A stretch of DNA of 64,000 bases from Solea solea (GCF_958295425.1 NC_081135.1:23382180-23446179); one strand, 5' to 3'. Positions 11,999-23,782 are shown, counted from the first letter of the stretch. Notes: generated by a model from the letters alone, not told the origin. Made by a program: numbers and translations.

Positions 11999-13227
11999 GT
12001 TGTCCTTTTAGTCTCGGTCACAGCAGTTGATTCACAGCTGGAGGAACATGCAGACAACACATGGATCCCACCAGAGTCATGTACTCGTGCTTTCATTGAT
12101 CTTTATTAAGAAAAATATAGTGTATGAACATTGTAGATCCCTTTAACAAAAAACAAAACAAAAAAAAGACCAGAGTTCATTTGGTGAGGCTGCAAACAAA
12201 AACTAGAACCTTTGACAACAGAAAACCTACAAACCTCTCATTTGTTGTTCTGTCTTTTTGCAGTAAAGGTTGTTATGTTGTAAAATGCAGATTGGATTTT
12301 TTTGTGATAATTTCCCTACGTCTCATTTTTAATATGTTAAATTGCAGTCCATTTTAACCTGTACAAAAAAAGAAAAGAACAAGTACAGGATTAGTCCAGT
12401 TTATCACTAACAAAAGAAGATTAACCTGTCACTGATTAATTCTTTTAATCTCCCCTTCAACCTCTTGTGAACTTAATCCAACAGATTTAATGTAAATGTA
12501 AAAGTCTGCACAGCACAGTGGCTGCTGTTGTCCATGTAGTAAAGACTCTACACAGGCCCTAATGAAAATACCTGATGACAGGCTTATATTTCATGTAAAC
12601 TTAGGACAGCGACTCTCTGCAGCCTCTGCTTTTTCTTAAGACCGCACAACACTCTGGATTTATTTATTTTAAATAAAGCAATGATGAGCACAGAGGTGGC
12701 GCTTTATTGGCCATTTGGGAAGGAAAGAACCCGTATTATTAGTATTATTATGATTTGTCCCGTGTTCCAAATGGTGCTGCCTACTCCAGTTTACAAGCAC
12801 CGTACAAAAGCGAAAGAGAAATCGTTAAAAAAGAACAATCCAATAGTTTCGGTTTAATGTGTCTGATAATCCAAAATTCATGAACTCAAGCGCATTTAGG
12901 GCCAATTTAATCTCCTGATGTGTCGTGTCTGACAGAGTCAAACTTCATAATGAGGCCCAACATATACACTACTGAAAAAGGATAAGAAGAGGATACATTG
13001 ATTGATGCTTTTTATTATTGTTGTGTCGTGCGTGTAAAATATGTCAAACATAGAGACACCAGTATTTACGTTTTTACAGGATTTAGACACAAATGTATAG
13101 ACTATATACACTCAAACAACCGCCCCGTGTCATCATCAATGCAAAGGAACATTTTCTGATTTTAAAAAAGACATTAAAAACCACACGGCTCCATATTGTT
13201 TATTGTTTATTTATTTGGATCCCCATA

Positions 13228-13287
<60 letters not shown>

Positions 13288-15371
13288 CACTGTTTATATT
13301 TAAGTCGTCGCCATGTGGTTAAAAGTGTCCTAAAAGTGAGAAAGACGAACAACAATATTAAAGAGATTTGGAGAAGACGCTTAATTGATTGTTTCCACAT
13401 TGTTCTGACATATGTGAAGACGACACATGTGTGATGAGTATACATCCAGTAGGCTATATGACGTCACTGACATACTGTTGGAAACTTGACCTCGCAGCGA
13501 CGACGTTCTGCGTCACCGACACGATTACACGCACAGTTCACGCGCGCACAATAACGGCATCAATTCTTTGATTGATAATGAGGGAAATGCACGTAACCGG
13601 CGCGCATATAAGCATGTGCAGATGTCCGTGCGTCATCGTCGCCGCGCCTTCGCGCTCCGTCATGTGTCTACCATTGCAGGTTCGCACGAATGGGGTCAGC
13701 TATTTCACTCTCACCATCAGCTGTGTTCGTGTTACACTCTGTTTGGTGATCCACGCACGTCCACTGGCCTTTTTTCTCTCCCCTCCTTCCCCAGTGTTAT
13801 TTCTGTCAAGGCTGCATGTAGGCCATGGTGTGATGAGCTGAGCGTCACGGACAGGGGCTCAATCCCAAAATACTCCCCCATTAAAACAGTATTACATGTT
13901 ATATTACATATGGAAATGCAAAGAACGTGCCATGATCGTGCATGTTTGTGATGATAGCTCGGCCTTGTTGGTTGTTAATTTCGTGTATTTCTCAGAGAAG
14001 TAGCATGTTGCAGCTGAATAGCTCTCATGTCCCTTCCAAGTGTGTTTGGGAGACTATGTCGCCTTCAGTTTGCGTTAAAACTCATAAGATATTAAGTTTG
14101 TCCATTGTGCGCTATTGTAAAACATGGTGGCAGCCTCAGGTCCTAATATAAATATCATGAAGATCATGAAAAACAGTCCCCGCAACCCATCACAAAAATA
14201 AATAGAAATGTTTTATTTGAAATTTCTGCCAAATAAAAACAATTTCGCCGAAATTACACACACTCGACCTTTAACAAGCCAATATGCAATATTCTAATGT
14301 ATTATTCGACTCTATATTCCTCAGTATATACTGTAATGTAGCTGCTGTGTGGTTACAGGAGCGACCTGTTGGGATAAAGACGCGCGTCTAATGTTGTGGT
14401 TTTGTGGATGAAGCATCAAAAGAAAGCGCGAGATGTGAGAAGTGATAGAAAACAATGAAAGATTGTGCGACTCTGCTGATGTTTCATTTTTTCCACATGC
14501 AGGCGAGAGGGAGAGAGAGCGAGAGAGAGAGAGAGAGGGGGAAACATCCATCAGTTCGGCTTTATTGTCGTTTAAATCCTGTGAAATTCTCACAATTAAC
14601 TTCAGATGATTCGTTTACACTCTTTCTTTTTAAAACACAACAATGGTGTTTTTATTTCGGGAGACTCTGACATCAAACCAGCACATTCACTCACTCACTC
14701 ACTCACTCACACACACAGTAAAATGACATGTTCTGCCTCACTGCAACTAACGTGACGTGGAAAAGGAAAACGCGTAATCATTATCGATACATGTTCTCTG
14801 TGTAAACTTCAGAGGAATCAGGCCGCACTACGTACAGTAGGATCTTTGTGATGAGAGTCAAACCAGAACATGTGAGCCACGAGTACATTTTTACACATGA
14901 CCACAACCTATTATTTCCTGTAGGACTGTTTGACTCCCACCTTTTAGCACGTGTTAGTTACATTTGGCTTTACATTTATTAAAACTAAATTAAAACTTGA
15001 ATTTGAGGAGTGTTTAAAACTCAAAACAAACTTTGGGTGTTAGGCTAAATGAACATAATTTGGCCTGTTATGTTAAACCTTTAATAACAGGAGGGGAAAA
15101 AAAAAACAGAAGTCATGAATTTAAAGGAGAACTTGGAGCCTCCGCAGTGAGACGTGCAGAGCTGCTGTTTGTCAGCACGCACACATTTTATTAGTGGACT
15201 AACACAGTTGCAGCTGTGCGCAGTATCACTACTGAGGAGACAAAGCAACACCCCACACACCCCAACACACACACGCACACAAATGCATTCATATCATATG
15301 AAGGATCAACTTATTTATTTAGTTAGTTAGTTATTTTTAAATGGCATTAGGCCCATTGTGAATTCTGAAAG

Positions 15372-15408
<37 letters not shown>

Positions 15409-15535
15409 TAATTTGTGATATTATTTATTTATTTCCCAATAGTCTTTGCCTCCCTATCATTAATTTAATGTGGACTTGCCCAGCAGCATCACATCACACG
15501 AGAGTTAATGTTGATCTTCTAGTGCAACGTGGCGC

Positions 15536-15579
<44 letters not shown>

Positions 15580-15611
15580 GTCTGTCTCTCTCCCTCTCCC
15601 TCCTTCTCTCC
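15536..15611. repeat. (CT)n/(CTGT)n microsatellite
   Basis: CT repeats grading into CTGT repeats, seen directly. Confidence 0.9.
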
Positions 15612-15826
15612 GTCACCCCTCCATCAGTGATCCCAAATAAAAGGCGGAAGCCTTACAAACAAACACACAGAAGGACGAACAGACGAATCTTTGCAAGTCT
15701 AAGGGGACGACAATCCGGATTTCTTTCCCAACCACAATAGAGCCACGTAATCCCACCAGATTACACCGGAGTATAGATTTACAATACTGCCATAGTGATG
15801 TAATGCAATACATGCTGATGTCTTAC

Positions 15827-16075
15827 AACACACACACACGCACATCCTTGAACAGCATTCGCTCATAGACACTCATAGATGCTAAACCCTAACCATAATG
15901 TAATGTTAACCACCGCAGATAAATTTAACCCTAACTCTAATCCCAAACTAAACCCAGTTCTAACTCTAGTCCTAAAACCAAGTCTCAACCCTAAACGAGT
16001 CCTTTGTTGTGAGGACCAGTGACAATGTCCTCACAAAGATAGGTTTGAGTCAAACCTTTTGCTCACAGCCTACAC

Positions 16076-16122
<47 letters not shown>
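15827..16122. mobile_element. Fish interspersed repeat flanked by (CA)n
   Basis: A block of degenerate CCCTAACC/TTCTAACTC units followed by GTGAGGACCAGTGACAATG and TCCTCACAAAGATAGG, bounded by CA repeats on both sides (15827-15840 and 16072-16122). This resembles a common teleost interspersed repeat in which 'cctaaccctaa' units and 'tgtcctcac' motifs sit between CA tracts. It is the only transposon-like remnant recognised inside the hoxd11a-hoxd3a interval. Family name not assigned. Confidence 0.6.
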
Positions 16123-16124
<2 letters not shown>

Positions 16125-17040
16125 AAACCAGAGACAGGACTATAAATCGCACACGCTGACTCTGGCATGTGTGTAACCAGATAAACGAGACTGGAATGAA
16201 ACTAATTTCTCTTTACTGCACAAAATGTAACAATCCCTCCATTTTCTTCTGCACGTCAATGTTTTGCCGGTGAAAAATAAGCAAATACTAATAATCTAAT
16301 CAAGTTCTGCCTCGAGGACGATGGTGGGCCGTTAATAGAGTAATAATAGTATATTTACTGTGCATCAGTACAGAGGAGGCCAGTGTCACAATATGAGACA
16401 GATTTCGAAAACAAACTGTTTTGATTTGATTATTTCCCTGTTGTTAAACACACGAACTCAAAATCAGCTATAACTATATGTTCATTTTACCACTGGTTTT
16501 CATCACGTGACTTTTTCCTGCATAGGCCTGTTTCTAGGGGGAAAAAAAAAACAAAAAAGAAAAACGCCCAATCTGGTCGTTTCCCGTTTATCCAAAAATA
16601 CTTATATTCGATGTGAAAAGTAATATCTTAAGAATTGTGATATAGTTTTTGTAATTCAAATGTTAACATATAAATAGTTTGGCCTTTAACACACACCTCA
16701 TTTTCACGATGCAGCCAACAAAAGGAGATAAACACAAAAAAAGTAAAATAAAATCGGACGTTATTTCTTTACAAACATTTTTGTTGCAAATGAAAACATT
16801 TAAGACTAGAATGTGTTCCTTAAAAATATTTGGTGGTCGAGCAACCGCAACGGAAAATGGCAAAGAGGGAGGACAAGAGTGTTTTTCTTCTCTCTTTCTC
16901 GCTCTCTCTCTCCTAAAGGACACGGAGGGGCTTCTGCTATTATGCGCAAAGATGGGGAGAATTGCTGCAGTCGAAATTTCTTTTTGTGAGAGGAAAATTT
17001 ACAACTTGGTAATAGACCTTTTTATGTGCCTCCATCGCCT
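16123..17040. other. Unassigned sequence in hoxd9a-hoxd4a gap
   Basis: No gene was recognised. A CACGTG E-box is at 16504-16509. The sequence before 17040 is CT-rich around 16884-16914 and then AT-rich. Confidence 0.5.
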
Positions 17041-17043
17041 GTC

Positions 17044-17065
17044 ATTGGATGCCACTGGTCATGTG
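17044..17065 (+). promoter_or_regulatory. Orphan CCAAT/E-box promoter-like module 1
   Basis: ATTGG (17044-17048) is followed 11 bases later by CATGTG (17060-17065) within GGTCATGTG, the arrangement seen upstream of hoxd10a and hoxd4a. No Hox gene follows. It lies mid-gap, where hoxd8 would be expected, and 290 bases before a short open frame with a splice donor. Confidence 0.4.
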
Positions 17066-17354
17066 TGAGAGGCAAACGTCTTCATGGCTCTTTTCCTGAT
17101 TTCCCAGGCGATTTTTTTCCCACTGCATTCTGCGTCTATGCTGCTCAAACCGATGCGCCACGGTCCGCTTTCTTAAAAAAAAAAAAAAATTCTGAATTCT
17201 GTCAGTCGTTCCATAAACGTGCGAAACTGTGCGTATCTTTTTTTTTTTGGCGGAACAGCTCTGCTCTCGCTCTCCTGGATGACAAGAGGGGTGCGTTTCA
17301 ACTTTGTCAGTGTCTGACCTCGACATGCACACCGCAGCACAAGCACTCATCTAG

Positions 17355-17409
17355 ATGCGGCGCCTAGGTAAACCTCAGAAAATGAACATGGATTACATCC
17401 CGGCTACAG
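17355..17409 (+). other. Possible first exon with phase-1 donor (unrecognised)
   Basis: ATG at 17355 opens the short frame MRRLGKPQKMNMDYIPAT, which ends at a plausible donor (CAG/GTATGC, GT at 17410) in phase 1. It is downstream of promoter-like module 1. The peptide does not resemble the Hox8 N-terminus. It may be a leader exon of a transcript through mir-10b, or chance. No protein function is claimed. Confidence 0.2.
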
Positions 17410-17410
17410 G

Positions 17411-19040
17411 TATGCACTTTCACTCTGATGTTCGCAGCCTTTATTCACGTCTGCATGTGAAGTTTGACAGCTTCCTGTTTCATTAGGCATGTAAATGAGC
17501 TGAAGCCTCGCAGCTCTCAGGTAATTTTTGGAGAAATTACGCGTTTCAAGCTGCAACGGAACAGTGTTTGTTATTTTTGTTATTTGTTTTTATTGTTTTT
17601 ACGCATGCCATTTAAATGCTGGTGGTTATTTTAGTGATGATTAAACATGTCTGACAGAGAATTATGCTCCAAGAATAAACGACAAATGTTTTTAAAATAA
17701 TTATATGGAGTTGTTTTTGAATGTTGATATTTGCACTTATTGTGGCTCGGTGATGTGTGAGGTTTTGAGTGCAGTGTTTTTCAAGCTTCTCGTTTTTTAT
17801 CCAACGTTTCCCGTTAGAGATTTCGATTTGAATTGACTTTTTCGTTTCCCCTCGCCTTCTCACGGCTGACATTCAGCTCAGACTTGTGTGATTTTATGCG
17901 GGTTTTTTTGTGCAGCTGCACTAGAACATCTGCACGCTGAGCCCCCGCCATATCTGCGCACACTTGCCAAAAAAAGAAAAGAAAAATGCTGCACTATCCA
18001 TCGACACAGAACAAATCCGCGTTGCTGTATTCCCACACATGCACGTCTGCATGGCAAAACAGGCTCAGTTTTCATAGCAGTGTTCAGCTGCCTGGAGATG
18101 GGGCCAAGTGAACAAAGACAGTATTTCACTGCTGGCTGACAGGCAGCTGCGAAAGTATTTACAGCCTCACTGCAATGCGACAAAATGGACCCTGGAAAAG
18201 AGGCAACACTGAAAACCTGAGGAAATAAGACAGCACTCTGGAGGAGGCTGTTTTGTTTAATTTGTCAGTGCACGTAGATTTTATATTTCCTCTCCTGTGT
18301 GACATTGTTAGTGTTTAAGAAGAAGAGCAAATGTCTGGCCACAGGCCATGAACGCATTTTATACAGATATGAGTTTTCTTAAGAGGATGTGGTTTCATCC
18401 CCACCCTTATTAAATCCCCTTATTTCCTCTGGTCATGTTTTAGTCTCTTTTGGATTATTGTGTGACAGAGAGGTTTTGCAAACGTCACTTTTTTAAAATA
18501 CATATACACAGACATTGGAAACCTTGTAGATTAAATAGCTTTTCGCATTGTATTTATTTTATTTTTCTTCATTTTCCCAGTCAAGTGTTTTTTTCTCACA
18601 TTATCGCCCTCTTTCATGGCCAACTTTTCCATTTTCTGTATCTGCTGAATTTGCTGGTTTTTATGAGCATCCGTATTTTCAATTATACTCACCTTTATCT
18701 TGGGAAACAATGATGTATTCAATTTACTTCAGTTTCAGAAATCACGAAGGTCTTTCCAAAAAATGATAGGAGACGATTATTTAGTATCAGCTACACTTTA
18801 ATTCGCTGCAATAAGTAATTTAAACAACATTTAAATCAAGTATTAAGAAGACACTGGGGTTTTAGAGACCTGAACTTAAATGATCAAATATTGGACTCAA
18901 CTATTTCCCATTTTAAAACGCAACGTCTTCTTCCTCTTTGCTCACGTGCGTCGATAATCTAATGAAATGTAAGATTCTTTGAGGAAGCTTGTTTTGCTTA
19001 GACTGATATTTTTTACAGTGGACAATAGTCGGGAAGTCGT
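17411..19040. other. Unassigned sequence in hoxd9a-hoxd4a gap
   Basis: Short open frames on both strands have no recognisable domains. Nothing definable was found. Confidence 0.5.
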
Positions 19041-19047
19041 TAAAATT

Positions 19048-19063
19048 CCAGCAGAAGGCGCTG
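19048..19063 (+). promoter_or_regulatory. CTCF-like site
   Basis: CCAGCAGAAGGCGCTG closely matches the CTCF consensus CCASYAGRKGGCRS, with one mismatch. It lies about 70 bases left of promoter-like module 2 and has the same orientation as the site at 11984. Inferred from the motif only. Confidence 0.5.
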
Positions 19064-19130
19064 TTGCCCAACACTCGGCCTCTCTGCCTCCAGTCAACAC
19101 GCTTTGAGCGGCAGCTTCCTGGGCGCAGTG

Positions 19131-19157
19131 ATTGGCTGACGCACCGGGTCACGTGAC
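19131..19157 (+). promoter_or_regulatory. Orphan CCAAT/E-box promoter-like module 2
   Basis: ATTGG (19131-19135) followed by GGTCACGTGAC (19147-19157, palindromic CACGTG at 19150) and then a TTTTATGTTATTAGG AT-rich stretch. The layout resembles the hoxd4a promoter (ATTGG then GGTCACATG). No coding exon was found downstream. It could drive the primary mir-10b transcript or be a remnant of a hoxd8 promoter. Confidence 0.45.
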
Positions 19158-19539
19158 GGCTTTTATGTTATTAGGTGGGTTTTGTGGAGTTTGTGTGAAT
19201 TTGCTTCAGACTGCAGCAGCTGTGTGATGAACCTCAGGCATGGTGATGATGATAAACTGTCGCAGTTGCATATCTGTGCTGTTTAAGAACATGCATGTTG
19301 GATCACAATGGCCTATTTATGTTTCACCAGGGGAGAACAAGTGGTTATTTGTCACATTACCTATGGCTCTGTTGTGTTTATGTAGGTCAGGAAACAACAA
19401 GCATGCAGTATGATTGTGAGGAAGCTAAATGGAACGCAGCCATCATACATGTGCCTTTCCTCCTGTGACATGTCAAAATGGCTGATGTGGGGGGAAAAAG
19501 GGCCCACTGCTCCAGTGGAAAGGGGAATTAAACAGCTAG

Positions 19540-22500
19540 TTATTGTTTAATCGATGCCTATACATTAATATTTATGCAGACAGATCCCTAGACAGTTTAT
19601 TATCAGTTTAACTGTAACTGTTATCAGTGGTGCACTGTTGCACACAGTGACAGCAACTGTTTATTATATATTATATATACAATTCATATACACTGTGACA
19701 CATTCACTGTGAGTCTGACATTCAAAGAGGATGATATTGTGACAATGATGTTAAAGTAATTACATTTTACCATTACATTGCAAAGAAAACAACCCAAAAA
19801 AACACATTAAATCTCAGACAAACTACATAAACATCATCTATTAATAGCAGGGGCTGTTTGTGTGAGTGCAGATGTTTGTAAAATATACCCAGAAGGCTTT
19901 TTTTTAACTCTGGAAACATCAGGGAAATACGTTTTCATGAGCACGTGCATTTGCAAATTGACAAGCCTCTGATTTCATTTTACCCCCTCATCATTTATCA
20001 CACTATATACCTGCTCCACAGAGGCAGCCATCCAAACATGAACACACACACAACCATCATCAGCTCTCCCTCTTTTTTTCTCTTTCTCTCTCTCTTCAGT
20101 TTGGGCAGGAAGAGAGGGGAGGGGCGAACTGTCTCTCTGCTCCCTGGGATTGGCCCGGAAGCCTGAATGACATCAGTCTTATTGTGGCAGGTTCACTGGG
20201 GAGAGAAATGAATTTTAGCAGCATTCAGTGACGCATGGTCGATGTTTATGCTCACACTTTGGAGGTGGAATTGCTCCAGTAAACGCTCACAATCATGCTT
20301 GTGCTGTGAGAAGGAAAATACATTGAAAGTATTTTTATTTGAAGAAGTTTAAACTCAAATGAAATGGGTTCATTTATATTTATCAGAGCCAGTGCACACT
20401 TTTATTCATATGAGCTGATTACTACACGTTAAACTATTACTAAAACTACAAAAAAAAAGTAGAGTATGTTATCTGTGTAATGCTGTTTCCCATGTGTGCC
20501 ATGCAGTTGCAGCCCCCCAGCTTCCTTATTTCCTGCGACTTTACTCAGGGCACATCAGCGTAATAGGCGTTATTGAGTAAGTGCAACTTTGAGGGTTATT
20601 TATGGGCCAGCGCGCCGTTGTGAATGGCTGTGAGGAAACACGTGACGCCATTAAAGTTTGTTTTATGGCCTGAGACTTGACAAGCCAAAATATAATTCTC
20701 ATTGTGTATTAGTAAGAGCGTCCAGATGGGTTGGAATAGAGCTTCATTTGGCAGGCAGCAGTGGCGGGCAGAGACTTTTTTTCTCCCATCAGCATGGATG
20801 TGTTTGTTGCGCGCGGTGCCATGTGTTGCAGTCTCTGTGGTAAGCTGAGTTTTATCATTATGCTCGTGGTATGCATGGGCGTGTGATGTCATACGCATAG
20901 CGCTCGATGCTATATACTGTCAATGGTGCAACAGTGCGTGATAGTCGCAGAGATAAGACGAGTGCTGGCTGCTGGCTTTGGAAGCTGCTTCGTCTTTCTC
21001 TTGCCACACTGAGCTTGAGCTTGTTTGTGAGCTTGTTTTTGTTTGGATGTTGTTGTTGGCACCGCTGTATGATTTAGTCGCTTCATATTACTGGGCTGCA
21101 CTTCACTTGTTTGCTTGGAATCAAATCACAAGTGGCTTTTTTTTTGTTTTTCTATATGTTGCTGAATTATAGGCCTCTCCAAGAATTAATTACATCCATG
21201 CGTAATATGCAATTGCATTATTATTTTATCGATGTACAATTAGTTTGTGTGTTAGTTTCACATTGTTAAATGTAAATAAACAACAACATAGAAAATCAGT
21301 CCATGCTTTGCCTCAATAAAAGGGTTTGGTCACTACGTCACTTTTATGGGCCCAGTGCTTTTACTTTAAAGGCCTTGAAATTCATTTTTCCTGTTCGAGT
21401 TTCACTACATTAATGTATTTAGTTATTTATTTATTTTAACAAGCTTATTTAAAGTGTCTAACATGTATTTTTTGTTATTATTGTGATTATTGTTGACAGT
21501 GAGAGGAAAACCATCTCCATTATTAGTGCCACTTTGCTCCTAAAATTAGATCAAATAGGCCTCGTGTTTTTTCTGGCGCTCCAACACAACGAGAAAGGTA
21601 TTCCATAAGTAGAAAAGAAACCCGTAATTGAAATGGGAAAACAGTCCAGCCGAAGCATTTAGCCTTTTAGTTGAAGTCAAGCTGCCAGGAAACGCTGACT
21701 TTATCTTTCTTTTGTTGCGTATCTCGGCTTTGACCCGTCTGAAGGGCTCGCGGGGGAAGGTGAAAGACAGGTCAGGCTGTCTCACTAATATTGAAATGTG
21801 AAGGGCAAGAACGAATTTATTACAACTTTGTATTTTGTGTCACAAAACTGTGTTGGAAACGAATTATTTTTAATCTCACTCAAATTGATAATCGCAGGCT
21901 GAACCTGGTGTATGCCAATGTAAAAGATGCAGCAAAAAACAAAAAGAAACATAAAAAGGTCAAGTTTGTTTTATTTTTCACTCTTAAACACTTTTAATAA
22001 CTCTCAATTTGACATATAGTTTAGATTTTAAAGTTAATAAATATCAAACCTGGGTTTTTAAACCTTGTGTCAGACTGAACACATTTTGCTCATCATCCTG
22101 AAAACAATCACACATACACATTTCGTTTATTTCTTCTTATTTAAAGCTGTATTTGTATGTTTGGCCCAAATTAAATTCAAACGTTTCCCCATAAAATGGT
22201 GATTTTTAGCCCACGTGCAATATTTTGTCATCATGACAAATTCATCCTGACATCGTAATCAAATTATTTGAATGTAATTGTTAGTAACTCAAAGCCTTAT
22301 AGGAAATTACACAACACTAATTATGTCCTAATATCTCTAGTTTTATTTGATAAAGCCTCTGCATGTGTTGGGAGTTTTCCATGACTAAACTACAGATTTT
22401 TGTGTCATTTTAAAAAGGAATGCAATATATTTATTTATTTTAAATATTCTCAGCTTTGATCCATTTGTAAAAAACCAATGACAGAAAGAATTTGCAGTGT

Positions 22501-22830
22501 TCGCCATGCTGCTTTAGTTAATGGCAGACGAGGAATTGGTAAACTTTTGCACCCATTGAGCTGTCAACGAGAGCAAAAATAATGGAATTTTTTTGATAAG
22601 TTTGTAAATGATTTGGTTTGACCTGTGTGGCCTCTGGCCTCATCCTCTGGTTGGTTAAGTCTTCGCAGTAACTGGCCTGCAGTTTGTCGCCCATTCTTAT
22701 ATTAGAGCTGAACATTGACTTATATTCTTTCTAAGAATAATTCAACTTGGATCTGGGTTGATCTGAGTTCACTGGCTCCAGGGGACAAATTGACAAGGAT
22801 GCCCCAGGCAGCACTATCATGTGGGGGCCC
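19540..22830. other. Candidate regulatory region upstream of mir-10b
   Basis: No gene was recognised. The stretch has homeodomain-type site clusters, notably 19528-19590 (TTATTGTTTAATCGATG, ATTAATATTTATGCAG) and 20560-20680 (TTATTTATGGGCC, a CACGTG at 20639-20644, CCATTAAAG, TTTTATGGCC). This composition is typical of Hox-cluster regulatory DNA, but conservation was not tested. Confidence 0.35.
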
Positions 22831-22833
22831 ATG

Positions 22834-23017
22834 CACTTTGAGAAGAGGCAGCTGACATGACTCAAGAAGCTGCTGTGTGACCATTTCTGCACCGACAACA
22901 AAAATTGTCACTTTTTAAAAAGACACCAAAAGGAGAGAAGATGCTGCTTTAATGACTGGCTGTCAAACACTTTGAGAAGCTGCAGCTGACGTGACGTCTG
23001 AAGCTGCTGTTTGACAA
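22834..23017. repeat. Diverged direct duplication of a ~50-bp block
   Basis: Copies at about 22834-22884 and 22968-23017 share CACTTTGAGAAG, GCAGCTGAC and GAAGCTGCTGT in the same order, differing at a handful of positions, with an 83-base spacer. It lies 300-500 bases upstream of mir-10b. Confidence 0.7.
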
Positions 23018-23270
23018 TAAAAGATTGAAAAGTGAAGCGAAACCAAAAGCTTATGAATTCAAGAAAAATCATGAAAAAGAAAGATAAAGTTGTTTTAATG
23101 AGGAAAAAAATGTATCTAATTACATTGTAATAAGTGGTTTTCAGTGCAGTCTGGATGTGATGGACACCTCTTCTAATATGTTCCTGTGATGGTTTGTGTT
23201 GGCTGTGAGGTTTAGTGATGTTTGGCTGAAAGTGTAAAGGCCTAAAAATAAAGTGCAGTGGTTTTTTTTT

Positions 23271-23293
23271 TGGTGGTGGTGGTGGTGGTGGTG
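23271..23293. repeat. (GGT)n microsatellite
   Basis: Seven to eight GGT units after a T-run, just upstream of the mir-10b hairpin. Confidence 0.9.
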
Positions 23294-23325
23294 AGGAGGA
23301 ACTGAGAGTGAGCTGTGTTGTTACC

Positions 23326-23413
23326 CGTCGTCTATATATACCCTGTAGAACCGAATTTGTGTGATGAAACCCCAGTCACAGATTCGATTCTAGGGGAGTA
23401 TATGGTCGATGAA
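23326..23413 (+). ncRNA. mir10b: mir-10b microRNA precursor
   Basis: The 5' arm (mature about 23339-23361) starts TACCCTGTAGAACCGAAT and continues with TTGTG, identical to vertebrate miR-10b-5p; A rather than T at the discriminating position separates it from miR-10a. The 3' arm (about 23379-23400) contains AGATTCGATTCTAGGGG, the miR-10b-3p sequence. Outer stem sequences TCTATATA and TATATGG pair, and the loop is about 17 bases. miR-10 genes lie at a conserved position 5' of Hox4 paralogues; here the hairpin is 1 kb upstream of hoxd4a on the same strand, as human MIR10B is relative to HOXD4. Mature miR-10 represses target mRNAs post-transcriptionally, Hox mRNAs among them. The exact a/b/d letter in fish nomenclature was not checked. 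Confidence 0.97.
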
Positions 23414-23757
23414 AAAACTTCGATGTGTTTATTGACTTTGATCGGTCCTTTTGAGCGCGATGTGCGGTCGGAGGCTGCAGTGACAGCGCCGCTGTGTGAA
23501 GGAGAGTCAATCTGACAGCAGCACATACTTCATAAGGAAAAGGCTCAGGGCGCAGTTGAAACTCTATCGTCTTTGCGGGAATCTGATACAAAGTGTTTCA
23601 CGTGGAAATGGCCGTGATTAGGAATTACAGGCTGCGGTTGTGTTTATATGTTGGAAAGGAAATGATTTGGTAATAGAAACTAAGCCTGAGTCCACTCCAG
23701 CTGTAGCTTTTCTCTCCTGTGGCTCGTTTCTGTCTCTACATTATTGATTCCCAGAGG

Positions 23758-23782
23758 CTGCTGCTGCTGCTGCTGCTGCTGC
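23758..23782. repeat. (CTG)n microsatellite
   Basis: Eight CTG units followed closely by GGCCAATAGG (CCAAT at 23788), between mir-10b and hoxd4a. Confidence 0.9.

Larger units (their letters stand above)
10518..15826. other. Left half of hoxd9a-hoxd4a gap
   Basis: No coding sequence was recognised. Candidate hoxd9a poly(A) signals (AATAAA) are at 11385 and 11401. A CTCF-like core lies at 11984-11998, and a 12-base inverted pair GGCCAATAAAGC / GCTTTATTGGCC lies at 11496 and 12701. Microsatellites occur at about 10893-10920, 13246-13290 (CT then CA), 14508-14540 (GA), 14687-14718, 15370-15404 (CA) and 15536-15611 (CT/CTGT). Reading frames here translate repeats or lack any recognisable domain. 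Confidence 0.6.

Noticed and set aside
15880..15995. Telomere-like CCCTAA units
   Set aside because: Degenerate, short and embedded in a known type of fish interspersed repeat; not a telomeric insertion.
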